DNA of 64,000 nt from Microplitis mediator (GCF_029852145.1 NC_079974.1:23476082-23540081), one strand, 5' to 3'; shown: positions 50,246-61,059, counted from the first letter of the stretch. Translations and numbers: made by a program. Notes: generated by a model not told the origin, from the sequence alone.

Positions 50246-50993
50246 GACCGGGGCACGACGGCGATCCTAAGCCATAATTTTCTATGAAAAGGCTAAGCTG
50301 GCCCATTATCGATTATCAAAGTGATTTTTTTTTTCAAAATTTTTTGAGAAGTCCATCCCGAGTCGAAATATTAGACGTAAATTGAACGTTTTGAACGTAA
50401 ATTGAACGTTTTTAAAGTTTTGAACGTAGATTGGAGTATCATAAATTGAAAACATATTTATCATAAATTTATACTTCCAATAAGAAAACATAAGTATACC
50501 AAAAAATTTTTTTCATCGATTTTGTACTCCTGGATTATAATCACGTCAATTCCCGAAAATTTTGTCGTCCGCTTTTCTGGCTCTTGAATAAAGAACTCGT
50601 ATTTTGAAAAAAAATTTTTTTCAGTTTCATACTGCTATCTTTAACACTATATCTGTATATCTGTTCATATATTATGATATCAAGGTGATGAAAATTGTCA
50701 TTACAAATATTGAAATAAATTAATTGATGTTATCATTAAACTAAAATCATAACTCATGAAATTACCAATTTTTTATGAACCAAAATACAAAAAAATCGTT
50801 CAATTTACTTTCAAAACGTTCAAATTACGTTCAAAACGTTAAGAACGTTCAACTTACGTCTAATATTTCGAATCGGGATCGTATCCCAGGTATTGCTCTG
50901 AAACCTGGTAAATATATCAAACTCATAAAAATATGACGATATAAAAAAAATTGTCTTTGGCAAATTTTCGCGGGGGTTTATTGTGCCCCGGTC
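50246..50993. repeat. Probable inverted-repeat element with GACCGGGGCAC ends
   Basis: GACCGGGGCAC at 50246 has its reverse complement (GTGCCCCGGTC) ending at 50993. Inside, a second inverted pair is clear: CGAAATATTAGACGTAAATTG near 50365 against CAACTTACGTCTAATATTTCG near 50850, each next to several AACGTT palindromes (GAACGTAAATTGAACGTTTT and complements). I see no unambiguous target duplication, so the borders are provisional. Confidence 0.55.
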
Positions 50994-51689
50994 TCTTTTT
51001 AGTCTCCATCTTGTTGATTTGTAAGCTCGTATTTTACAGTCTTCATTTCTTCTACCTTTTGCGATCATTAGAGTTTGGTATTAAAGTCGTAAGAACTGTA
51101 AACAGAAGTACAAGGAGCAATACCTTGGAATCAAATGACTTTTCAAGATGTACAATTTGTCGATTCCTCGATATACTCTAAGACCTTTCTATTGTATATT
51201 GTCGAGGTCTTAGACCATCGAATACCCAAACACGTTCAATCGATACTTTTGTTGCTAACGGAGCTGAGAGTAAAATAGAAGAGAGATAAAATTGTGTCTG
51301 CTGTGTCAGAGAAATGATACGACTTCCTACGATGAGTATCAAGGCAAGCCTTAGAATACAACAGTCGTAATGACGACGACGAAGACGACGATGCCAACAA
51401 GCTATTGCTTTTGTTGAAGTTTTCATTCGCCAAAGGCCATACTTAAATTTACAATGTGTCGGATCTTTTTTTATTTTCTACCCTGATAAAATAAAGTTTA
51501 TTTTTATTTGGATGATAAAATAAAAATGTATATTCAATCTTTCTAATTTAATTACACTGTAAAAAAGTCGAGAATTAATTTGGAGTGATTACGAATTTTG
51601 TTCAAATTTGAATTCACTCCGTCAATCAGAGTTCCGGAGTTTTAGTTTAGTCCCCTACCCTACACTATTGCTTTTTATAGTATATATAT
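50994..51689. other. Unassigned sequence
   Basis: No gene recognised. A short purine-rich GACGAC tract is near 51373-51395. At 51557, CACTGTAAAAAAGTCG resembles the left end of CACTG-type elements, but no matching right end was found. Confidence 0.4.
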
Positions 51690-52236
51690 TACGGTGTTTC
51701 AAAAAAAAAAAATATAGATAAAAAAAAATAGATTTCTGATTAATTTTAAGAGCTTGACATTGCAATGAAAATAAATTGAAAATAATGCGGAATTTCGAAA
51801 AATTTTATTTGTAATAATTTGTAAGGAATAAAATTACCTACAAAAAAATTTCTATGACATTTTTCGAGGAGACTGATAGTTTCGCCGGAAAAGTGAAAAG
51901 ATCTCAAAATTTACTATAAATTTGACTTGAAACTTAAATAACTTTTGAACAGTGGGATTTATCAAAAAATAATAAGAGACTTTTTTTGTAGAGCGTTCAA
52001 TTTCCTACAAAAACATTTGTTGAGTATAAAAATCCGTTGATTGGTTTATGATCTGAAAAATTCTAAAAAAAAAAAATTTTTTTTCCCGTGTTATTCAAAT
52101 GGAAAATAGAAAAATGGATTGAGGCAAACCTTAATATCATTATTAAGAGCTCGGAATGGTACCAAAATTTTTATTTTTAGTTATACTTTCAATTTTTGAA
52201 TACCAAAAAAAAATTCGATTTTTCTGAAACACCCTA
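51690..52236. mobile_element. hAT-like inverted-repeat element (547 bp)
   Basis: It starts TACGGTGTTTCA and ends TGAAACACCCTA, an 11-of-12 inverted match. It is flanked by ATATATAT at 51682-51689 and 52237-52244, an 8-bp duplication, although the target is a simple AT run, which weakens that evidence. The design is the same as at 14656 (TA(G/C)GGTG end plus 8-bp duplication). There is no coding capacity. Confidence 0.65.
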
Positions 52237-52244
52237 ATATATAT

Positions 52245-53340
52245 TTTTATCGTAGATAAGAAATTATCAATTTTTAAACCGATAATTTTAAAATTTATCA
52301 CAATTTCCATGAGTTTTTTTAAACGGAAAAGCTTACAAAGGAATTTTTAAAAGGTCATCAAAAATACTAGGAAGTGAAGGTATTGAATAATGGAGTAAGC
52401 GTGGTTCGAAGAGACGCATATATATTTATATACGACTCGATCAAACATTTTCCCCCAAACCATTTAACAACGGAAAATGAAAAAAATACGTTAAAATACC
52501 AACTAATTTACATTCCAGTGAAATATATTTGCAAACAGAGCCAGCCGCACTCAAATAGCCATCTCAGTTTGTAAACACCGCCAGTTATTCGATATTCCAT
52601 ATCCAAGTGCGAATATTCCTCAACCACGATCGCTTTTTTTCACCCACTCATTTTTAAAAAAAAACCTGAAAATAATATAAAGCCATTTTTTTCCGAATAT
52701 TGAAATATTTATGTGTAAAAAAAAATATTGCAATCGAGTATTTATTTTTAACTTTATATTTAATATTGACGTCTACACAAGTGCTTTTTAAATTTTTTAT
52801 TTCAATTTACCAGCATGTTTTTGCATTTAACTGCACAGATTTTTTTTTTTATTTTATTTATTTTACAAAATTGAAATTCCATCTCTGATTACTAAGTATT
52901 TAATTACTCGTGATTTAAAAAATTTTTTAATTTACTCGTAAAAATATAAATCGCAGCTTTCAACCCTCTGCATTTAATGGCGACGTTAAATTTAAAGTAT
53001 GTACAGTCGCAATTAAAAATAATCTTTTTGACTCCAAGACGTGTTTTATTTGATAGTCAATCATAATTATAGTGCGCTTATGATCTCTTTAATTTTCATT
53101 AGCCATGCCGTTTGAATGTGCGTTTAATCCGGCAATATCTCTAACGATGAATTAAATATTTATATATAGATATATGTATAGATATACAGGCAGCAGTTGT
53201 CGGCTAAGTCTCTCGCCGCCTAGCCAACATACGTGAGGGTAAATTGGAATTAATATGCGGCAGCGAGGTCAACTAAAAGTGCTGGTTGATGCATATATGC
53301 ATCCGCGTATAAACCATTTGCTTAGTTTCCGACGTTAGAC
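52245..53340. other. Unassigned AT-rich sequence
   Basis: No gene or repeat family recognised. Confidence 0.4.
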
Positions 53341-54507
53341 TGTCTATATATATGTATACATATGTATATTTTATACATTCTAGGGTGGCTTGAAAATTTT
53401 GAATTTTTTCGCTCTCACCCTTAGAAAAGTCAGTGTATGGTAAAAAAAAATTCTTGCCAATTTTGATATTTATGAGCGGGCTTTCAAAATTCAAATTTTG
53501 AGATGACAATTTTCGGAGCATTTATAAAATATTATACATATGTATATTTTATATATTCTACGGTGGCTTGAAAATTTTCAAATTTTTTGCTCGCACCCTT
53601 AGAAGAGTCAGTGTATGGTAAAAAAAATTCTTGTCCATTTTGATACCAAAAATTTTGAAATTTTTGAGCGGGCTTTCAAAATTCATATTTTGAGATGACA
53701 ATTTTTGGGGCATTTATAAAATATTATACATATGTATATTTTATATATTCTAGGGTGGCTTGAAAATTTTCAAATTTTTTGCTCGCACCCTTAGAAGAGT
53801 CAGTGTATGGTAAAAAAAAATTCTTGTCCATTTTGATACCAAAAATTTTGAAATTTTTGAGCGGGCTTTCAAAATTCATATTTTTAGATGACAATTTTTG
53901 GGGCATTTATAAAATATTATACATATGTATATTTTATATATTCTACGGTGGCTTGAAAATTTTCAATTTTTTTGCTCTCACCCTTAGAAGAGTCAGTGTA
54001 TGGTAAAAAAAATTCTTGTCCATTTTGATAGCAAAAATTTTGAAATTTTTGAGCGGGCTTTCAAAATTCAAATTTTGAGATGACAATTTTCGGAGCATTT
54101 ATAAAATATTATACATATGTATATTTTATATATTCTAGGGTGGCTTGAAAATTTTCAAATTTTTTGCTCGCACCCTTAGAAGAGTCAGTGTATGGTAAAA
54201 AAAAATTCTTGTCCATTTTGATACCAAAAATTTTGAAATTTTTGAGCGGGCTTTCAAAATTCATATTTTTAGATGACAATTTTTGGGGCATTTATAAAAT
54301 ATTATACATATGTATATTTTATATATTCTACGGTGGCTTGAAAATTTTCAATTTTTTTGCTCTCACCCTTAGAAGAGTCAGTGTATGGTAAAAAAAATTC
54401 TTGTCCATTTTGATAGCAAAAATTTTGAAATTTTTGAGCGGGCTTTCAAAATTCATATTTTGAGATGACAATTTTCGGAGCATTTATAAAATATTATACA
54501 TATGTAG
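53340..54507 (+). repeat. Tandem array of about six 178-193-bp units, with 385-bp dimers
   Basis: Each unit has GGGTGGCTTGAAAATTTTCA, GAGTCAGTGTATGGTAAAAA, TTTTGAGCGGGCTTTCAAAA and GCATTTATAAAATATTATAC. Successive GGTGGCTTG anchors lie at 53386, 53564, 53756, 53949, 54141 and 54334 (spacings 178, 192, 193, 192, 193). Units alternate between two variants (CTAGGGTGG and CTACGGTGG), so the last four units form two nearly identical 385-bp dimers. Both the short 60- and 75-codon frames here are by-products of the repeat. Confidence 0.92.
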
Positions 54508-54555
54508 TAACATTTACTTTAACAAGAAAAAAATTTGAAAAAATATATATATATA

Positions 54556-55090
54556 CCCGGGTCAAAAATAAAACTTGATTCAGGCTCGCTTCACCCTATT
54601 TTCTTTTGAACTTATCGATTTGCAATGATTTTTCGATAAGATCTCGACTTTTTCGAATTAAATTAGATTTTTTTGAACTTTTTTCATCTTAATTTCAACT
54701 TATTTGTAGTTTTTGATCTTAGTTTCAACTTATTCGTTTTTACTTCGAGCACAATGGTCATTCACCTTACTTTTGACTTGCTAAACTAAGTCGAAAAAAA
54801 GTTTGTTATTTGCCTTACTTTCGCCTTAGTATAGAAAAATTACTTCACCTTAGTTTTGACTTTTTCGCCTGATATTTTAAGTCGAATAAGTTGAAACCAA
54901 ATCAATTTCGACTTGATTTAAACTTTTTCGTCTTAAATCGTGACTAAGTAAGCCAGTTAAGTCTAAACCAAGGCGAAATTCCATGTATTTCATATTTCCG
55001 TAAAGAAAAGTCGAGTTTGTCTTGTGAAAAACAGCTCCAAATTTCGACTTGTTAAACCAAGTCTAAATTAATTTTTATTTTTGACCCGGG
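54556..55090. mobile_element. CCCGGGTCAAAAA inverted-repeat element (535 bp)
   Basis: Perfect 18-bp inverted ends, CCCGGGTCAAAAATAAAA and its complement, inside TA-repeat flanks (target TA, or part of a longer AT run). The interior is filled with AAGTCGAAA / TTTCGACTT and CTTAGTTTCAACTTATTCG-type words in both orientations. No coding capacity. The ends are related to those at 40669-40975. Confidence 0.8.
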
Positions 55091-56288
55091 TATATATATA
55101 TATGTATTATGTACAGCCAATATGACCCCCGGCTAGACAGGCAATCATCCTAACTGCACTTTTCCAAACACTTTAAGTGCCGAGAGTTCATTGCCTTGAA
55201 TTTTTTATCAGTAAATAAAAAGATAATTTATTTTACTACTCATAACGATAGACATTGAGATTTTTATATCTGTATGAAATTGTATTTCTTAAGAGTTATT
55301 TAAAGTTATATATATTTCTTTAGCTAAAGAAAAATTTAATTTTTTATAAAGAATATCTTTACGCCCGAGGCGTAAAAAGCGTTTTGTCAGACTGCTGAAT
55401 TAACTTGCTTTATTAAATCAAATATATTTCAGTGAAGTTGTTGAATAAATTATTATTATATTTTTTTTCAACATTTATATAACTGCAAATATAAGTCGTT
55501 GTCATTCTTATTCAAACATAAATTTAATTTATGATGACGCGTTTTACTTTATAATAAATAAAATAAATTTTAATCAGCAGTCAATTCAATTACTTGATAT
55601 TAAAAATTTCATTAAATTTACAGACGTTGTTTTTTCAGTGAGTAAAAAATAAAAGGAAATTTACTAACCTCGCTCTATAATATATATCATCAGACAGTGC
55701 AACATCTAGCAGAGTCATCAATTTTAAAAGTATCTTTTCCGGTTTAAATTTCTAGGTACACAAGGTCGCAACTGCTTCTCCTCATTTTTATCATTTTTCT
55801 CTTAAATTTTTTATTACTCATTTTTTATTTTTTACGTAATTTATTATATCATCCTCCAGGGGTTTGAGGTTAAACCGATACCAGCTACAAGAGTTGTCCG
55901 TGTGGTCTAGCAGTTTGTGCCAAATGACCAGAGACTTCCTTACATTACGGTGTACGTCTTGCGGTCGATGCACTGCAATAAACATCGGACATACGCTCGC
56001 TCCAAGACTGTGCCATTATCGTCTTGATTAACGTTATATTTCTTTACACCCCCCAGTTCATCCGTTAATTATTGTTATTATCTTCATAGACATGTCAAGT
56101 TTACTTTGTACATGAACGCCCGCAAAACCGCTCCCAATCACATCCTTCTGGTCATGGTCTCCAACAGAATTAAACTCTACCATCTTGTCCCAGAATAGTT
56201 TGCTGGGAGTCTCCTATAGGGACATTTTTATGACCTATTTTAATTTTTATATCCAGAAAAAACCGAAGTCGAAGAGAAATGTCACTAA
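55091..56288. other. Unassigned sequence
   Basis: No gene recognised. A TA tract lies next to the preceding element. Confidence 0.4.
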
Positions 56289-56664
56289 CCCTGATTAAAC
56301 AACTAAATTTGACCGAATTAAAAATTTTAATTCTGTTATATTCTGTCGAATTCTGCAAAACAGAATTCAACTGAATTGAAAATTTGAATTCGAATTAAAC
56401 AGAATAAAACCGATTTATAAATTTCAAATTCGTTTTAATTCAGTTTGATTCGGATTCAGAACCAGAAATTGGAGAATTATTTTTTAAGTAAACCGAATAG
56501 AATTATTTAAATTCGTTTTAATTTGGACAAATTCTGGTTTTCCTGCCGAATTAGACAGAATTCATTTTTAAGTTAGGTACCGAATTAACAGAATTTATCT
56601 GAATTAAATAGAATTAAAAATTTAATTCTGTTTAATTCGATCGAATGCAGTTGTTTAATCAGGG
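56289..56664. mobile_element. CCCTGATTAAACAAC inverted-repeat element (376 bp)
   Basis: CCCTGATTAAACAAC at 56289 is matched by its exact reverse complement, GTTGTTTAATCAGGG, at 56650-56664 (15 bp). The interior is composed of GAATTAAA / TTTAATTC words in both directions, so almost any part can pair with another. AA flanks both sides. No coding capacity. Confidence 0.75.
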
Positions 56665-56728
56665 AATACTGCCTCCGCCATTTTTTCTAAATTTTAAATT
56701 TGATTAAAAAAATTTTTTTCTTTTTTTT

Positions 56729-57740
56729 AATTTCCCGCTGAAAAAATTGAAAATTTTCAAAAATTCGGGAAGTTATTGGTTTCGGTCCGATTTTCGAAAA
56801 TCTAACTTCTATCAGATCTTGACGTTTTGAGATTCTAGGAAGCTATTCTGATTAATTTCACGTTGATGTTCAAGGGTATGTATGTGTGAATGTACGTACG
56901 TACGGACAAATCGATAGAAAACCCATAGAAAATTGATATAAACTAAAAACTTGTTGCTGTCATAGAAAATCGATAGAAAACCCATAGAAAATTGATATAA
57001 AACAAAAACTTGTTGCTGTCATAGAAAATCGATAGAAAACCCATAGAAAATTGATATAAAACAAAAACTTGTTGCTGTCATAGAAAATCGATAGAAAACC
57101 CATAGAAAATTGATATAAAACTAAAACTTGTTGCTGTCATAGAAAATCGATAGAAAACCCATAGAAAATTGATATAAAACATAAACTTGTTGGCTGTCAT
57201 AGAAAATCGATAGAAAACCCATAGAAAATTGATATAAATTAAAAACTTGTTGCTGTCATAGAAAATCGATAGAAAACCCATAGAAAATTGATATAAAACA
57301 AAAACTTGTTGCTGTCATAGAAAATCGATAGAAAACCCATAGAAAATTGATATAAACTAAAAATTTGTTGCTGTCATAGAAAATCGATAGAAAACTCATA
57401 GAAAATTGACAGAAAAAAAAAATTTGTTCGTACGTACGGACGGACGTATGTAAATATTCCATAACTTTTGAACGGACGAACCGATTTTGATCGATAAGGT
57501 GTCATTCGACGCGGCTTGTTAAATACTATGTCCTGAGTATAAATTTTATATGGAATTTGGATGTTATAGCTATGGGAAGTCCTGAGTATGGAATTTATAT
57601 GGAATTTGAATGGGTCGACTCTGGGACTTCCATATAATTTATTCAAAGACGATTCTAATTTTTTTAGCTTAAGGAGCTCGAATATGGCGGGAAGTTTTAG
57701 GGCTGGCCCGCAGGGTCAACCTATAGACCGATTTTTTAAA
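56729..57740 (+). repeat. Dispersed repeat R1, long copy with an internal tandem array
   Basis: The left end is AATTTCCCGCTGAAAAAATTG. It then has GGGAAGTTATTGGTTTCGGT, TTGACGTTTTGAGATTCTAG and a GTACGTACGTACGG hub, followed by the 59-bp array. It continues with GAACGGACGAACCGATTTTG, CATTCGACGCGGCTTGTTAA and two copies of a TCCTGAGTAT...ATATGGAATTTG module (57531-57610), ending GGCGGGAAGTTTTAGGGCTGG. No coding capacity. The hub lies where the minus-strand R1 copy was hit by the satellite-bearing element. Confidence 0.8.
56906..57420 (+). repeat. 59-bp tandem array, about 8.7 copies
   Basis: The unit contains AGAAAATCGATAGAAAACCC, ATAGAAAATTGATATAAAAC and TTGTTGCTGTCAT. Copies differ at a few positions (for example AAACTAAAA against AAACAAAAA, and one extra G). 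The minus-strand frames with repeated F-L-W-V-F-Y-R-F-S-M are caused by the repeat and are not genes. Confidence 0.93.
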
Positions 57741-57744
57741 ATGA

Positions 57745-58760
57745 GAAGTCATCGGGGAGCCTAAAAAAATAATTTATTTTGTAAGCAATGAAACGAAAAT
57801 TATTTGATTTAAATGAAAGTGGACAGTTACAAGTATTTATTATCGGTCGATAACTCAAGTTATTTGTGATGAAAAGCTTTTTAATGAGCTTTTCTCGCTA
57901 TCTTTAAAATTCAAATAAAAAATTTTCATGAAAAATGCCCGGTCATTAATATTCACTATCACCATATTTTTTACGATAATTCCCAATCGTTTGTCTGTTA
58001 TTTCATCTGAGGTTAATGCCGTAACTTTTTCACAGTGATTTAGTGCATTTAATTTTTTATTTGTCTAATTTCGATAACTACTTCATGTAGTAATAAATGT
58101 CTTGCGCAAACTCCGTATGTCTAATTTAATAATTGATAATGTGAATAACTATGAGCGCCGTAACGCATTGTCATATGAAAATTTATGTCACAGGTAAAAA
58201 AAAAAAAAATAACAATAACGAATGAAGGAAAAGCATTTAATTCGTATCCTGGTATGGATTATATATAAAATTTTTTGTTTGTTAAAAGATTTATATTTTA
58301 ATTAACAAAATAATTGTTTAAATCCCCTGTAATTTAATAAGAAAAAAATAAAAAAAGTTAACAATATTGTGAGGTCTAAGCCAACGGCAGTGAGCAAATA
58401 ATTGGAAGAAATATAAAATATGAAGGGCATAAAAATATAAATTACTTTAAAAGCAATAATACGAACAAACAAAAGTATATATATTTTAATATAAATGTCT
58501 AATTTCCCGGCATATTTCGTCGTGGAACAGAACCAAAAGGTCACAGATCAAAGGCTTTTGAGTTTTCGACACGTACGTCTAATTAATTCAAAATTATTAT
58601 ACAAATATCACAGTTTTAATTTAATTCATATTAAAATATCGTCTCGACGTGCTTCCGAACACGAAATTAGTTATACCGAGCTCTCTAACGCCATTTCTGA
58701 AATATATACGAAAATTGTATGTACTATTTACGTGATCTATACATTTGTTAATTAATCCAT
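57745..58760. other. Unassigned AT-rich sequence
   Basis: No gene recognised. A T- and A-rich stretch directly left of 58761 gives no clear target duplication for the LINE insertion. Confidence 0.4.
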
Positions 58761-59078
58761 TACAATGAACTAAATTGGCTTACTTTAAAAGACAGACGTG
58801 AGTTTTTCTTATCATGTCTTGTTTATAAGGCACTATATCTAAACCAGAAGCCATTAATTAGTCAAAAATTGCATATACTTAAGCCTCGCTTTCGTAGAGG
58901 TGATGTCCGCGGTGATTATCTTGCATTACCAAGCTATCGCAATGTCAAGTATGAGAAATCGTTCTTAATATCGGCGATAAAAGTTTGGAATCAACTGCCT
59001 AATGATTGTACATCTAAGCCTACACTGAATGAATTCCGTATTTCTTGTTACGAGTACTTTCGTAACTCAAAAAATTAA
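58761..59078 (+). pseudogene. Non-LTR retrotransposon reverse transcriptase, C-terminal fragment (second copy)
   Basis: It starts abruptly at Y-N-E-L-N-W-L-T-L-K (58761) and reads without a stop to 59078. It is almost identical to the end of the copy at 17712-18220; one visible protein difference is Arg for Cys in K-P-(C/R)-F-R-R-G. It is 5'-truncated in the middle of the thumb region, as LINE insertions often are, so only about 105 codons remain. Confidence 0.85.
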
Positions 59079-59356
59079 TGTTTTGATTACTGTTGATTCG
59101 TGAGTATTGATTTGTGAGTTGTGCTGATTGTTGAGTATTGATTTGATGATTGAGCGTTAAATTGTTAAATTGTTATATTGACATATTGTCAATAGGTTAA
59201 AATTTTAAGTTTATTATATTTAAGGTTTATTATGTTTTATGTTAAAATTATATACTATACTTTGTAATTATTGTATCTTTTTGGATGACCGCAAGTAGTT
59301 TCGACTACATGGTCAATAAAATAAATAAATAATAATAATAATAATAATAATAATAA
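59079..59356 (+). repeat. LINE 3' untranslated region and (TAA)n tail, second copy
   Basis: Nearly identical to 18221-18490, including the GATTGTTGAGTATTGATTTG words and a longer AATAATAATAATAATAATAA tail ending at about 59356. Confidence 0.85.
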
Positions 59357-60170
59357 TCCATGTGTCAAAATCACGGGATGCAAAATTACCATTGGCTTGA
59401 ATTAAATCAAAATAATGATTTTGGTTTTTTTTCTACCAACGATCGAACTGTTTTTTTTTTTTGTAACTTGGCCTGTCAATGGGCTTTTCAAATTTACCAA
59501 CTTTATGATTCGTCACGTATCGCACGTGCTGAGTTTGATTTTAGTTTAGGATCTGCTGCAGCGTGTATGTTGTACATATATATCTATATATACACTTTGC
59601 CGGGAGCTATTGGGTTTAGTAAAATGCCTCAATGATTTCCTATATATTTAGAAACCTGCCACTCGTATTGATTTCCCGCGTGGTTCGCGCTAGTAAACCA
59701 ACAAAAGTTTAATAAAAGAACTCGAGCAAAATATATATATAATAAACAAATAAAAATCTCGGATTCACTGGAGAGTAAGCGTACGAATCTCCATTTATAG
59801 TTAAATGTGTTATCATATTGTGCTAGTTCGTGATGCGTTGTTATCAAACAGCTGTCTATTCACCTTTATTCGAATATTTATAATCTTATTTTAATTTGCC
59901 GCGTCTGTATCTGCTCTTGCTGGTAATTTCAAACGAATCGATATACTTTTTTTCGTTGATTCAATATTCTTCTTGACATCCGCAACTCTATCGTGCGTAC
60001 GGAGCACGTGGTTTTGCGGTACGACCGCGTGAAAAAGTTTGACCCAAAAAATACCTCGCGGTTTAAATACGTCAGGTGGTTTCGTCAACGCTAAATTGTC
60101 AGTGTATTGACACTGTTGGGATTTATTTTACAAAATTATATGTCGTAGATATATGAACAATGATAATTAT
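59357..60170. other. Unassigned sequence
   Basis: No gene recognised. A run of TATATATATCTATATATA occurs at about 59576-59593. Confidence 0.4.
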
Positions 60171-60336
60171 CCCTCAAATGACACACGTCGCTGTCACGCG
60201 GTGGCATTTTGATCCAGCGTAAAAAATTACCAACACAAGAGTTTTCCAAAAAAGAGTTTTTTTCTGAAGGATTGATGGTGGGGATGGTTCATTTCCAGCG
60301 GGAAAATTTGAAAAGAAACTGATCAAAAATGGTCTG

Positions 60337-61059
60337 CACGGAAAAAAAATTCTACCAAAATTTACGATGTTAACATCGTAATTTCGGACTAGACTTTTAT
60401 TAACGTCAATTTTTAAATGTTTTATTTCAAAATTTATTATGTGGGTTATATTTTTTACTATTTAACATCGTAATTTTAACAAAGACTTTTAGGATTAAAA
60501 ATTACTGCAAAAATTACAATTTAACATCGTAAAAAAAAATAAATAAAAATTACACTTTAAAAACTATATTTATTCGTACATTTAATATTTCTATTTACTT
60601 TTTAACAAAATAAATATTACAGTGCTGCCTCTGTTATAATACGATGGAAGCTATAAAAAGTACGATGTTACATCGTACTTTTTAAATAGTAACTGGGTCC
60701 TCCGCAAGTCGTTTATATGGATCTTAAAAATAACTTATAGTGTAGGCCCTTCAGTGGCCGAGTGGTCCAAGGCGACACTTCGCACTCGAAAGGACTCGGG
60801 TTCGAATCCAACTGCCGAACAATTATTATTTCAATCTTTTATTTAAAATTTCTCTTCAAATTTTACGATGTTACATCGTAATTTATATTAAAGAGCTTAA
60901 GACTTCGTATTGTTTGTCTGAAGTATTATTTCTTAAACAAAAATTCCAACCCTACATCGTAAAAATTACGATGTGAAAAATCTAGTCCACCAATACAATA
61001 ATTAATAGGACAAATTACGATGTTAGCATTGTAAATTTAACTAGAATATTTTTTCCGTG
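60337..61059. mobile_element. CACGGAAAAAA inverted-repeat element with TACGATGTTAACATCGTA words (723 bp)
   Basis: The left end is CACGGAAAAAAAATTCTA; the right end is TAGAATATTTTTTCCGTG. TG flanks both sides (60335-60336 and 61060-61061). Inside, the palindrome family TACGATGTTAACATCGTA recurs in whole or half form, for example at about 60365, 60660 and 60862. A tRNA-like sequence (about 60745-60820) sits in the middle. There is no transposase. Confidence 0.85.
60745..60820 (+). ncRNA. tRNA-Ser/Leu-like sequence inside an inverted-repeat element
   Basis: It contains an intact type-II D-arm and A box (TGGCCGAGTGGTCCAAGGCG) and an intact B box (GGTTCGAATCC), correctly ordered and about 35 bp apart. 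CTCGAAA resembles the anticodon loop of tRNA-Ser(CGA). However, the T-stem pairs poorly, the anticodon stem is not clean, the variable arm is missing and the acceptor ends do not pair well, so this is probably a tRNA-derived relic. The pol III promoter boxes could still be active. Confidence 0.6.

Noticed and set aside
51557..51660. Left end of another CACTG-type element
   Set aside because: CACTGTAAAAAAGTCG looks like an element end, but I found no matching inverted right end.
53724..54391. Duplicate 60- and 75-codon frames
   Set aside because: By-products of the 385-bp tandem dimers; both strands open and no protein signature.
57078..57646. Minus frames with repeated FLWVFYRFSM
   Set aside because: They follow the 59-bp tandem repeat and are not conserved outside it.
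60745..60820. Functional tRNA gene
   Set aside because: A and B boxes are present, but the T-stem, anticodon stem and acceptor stem do not pair properly; kept as a tRNA-like relic.
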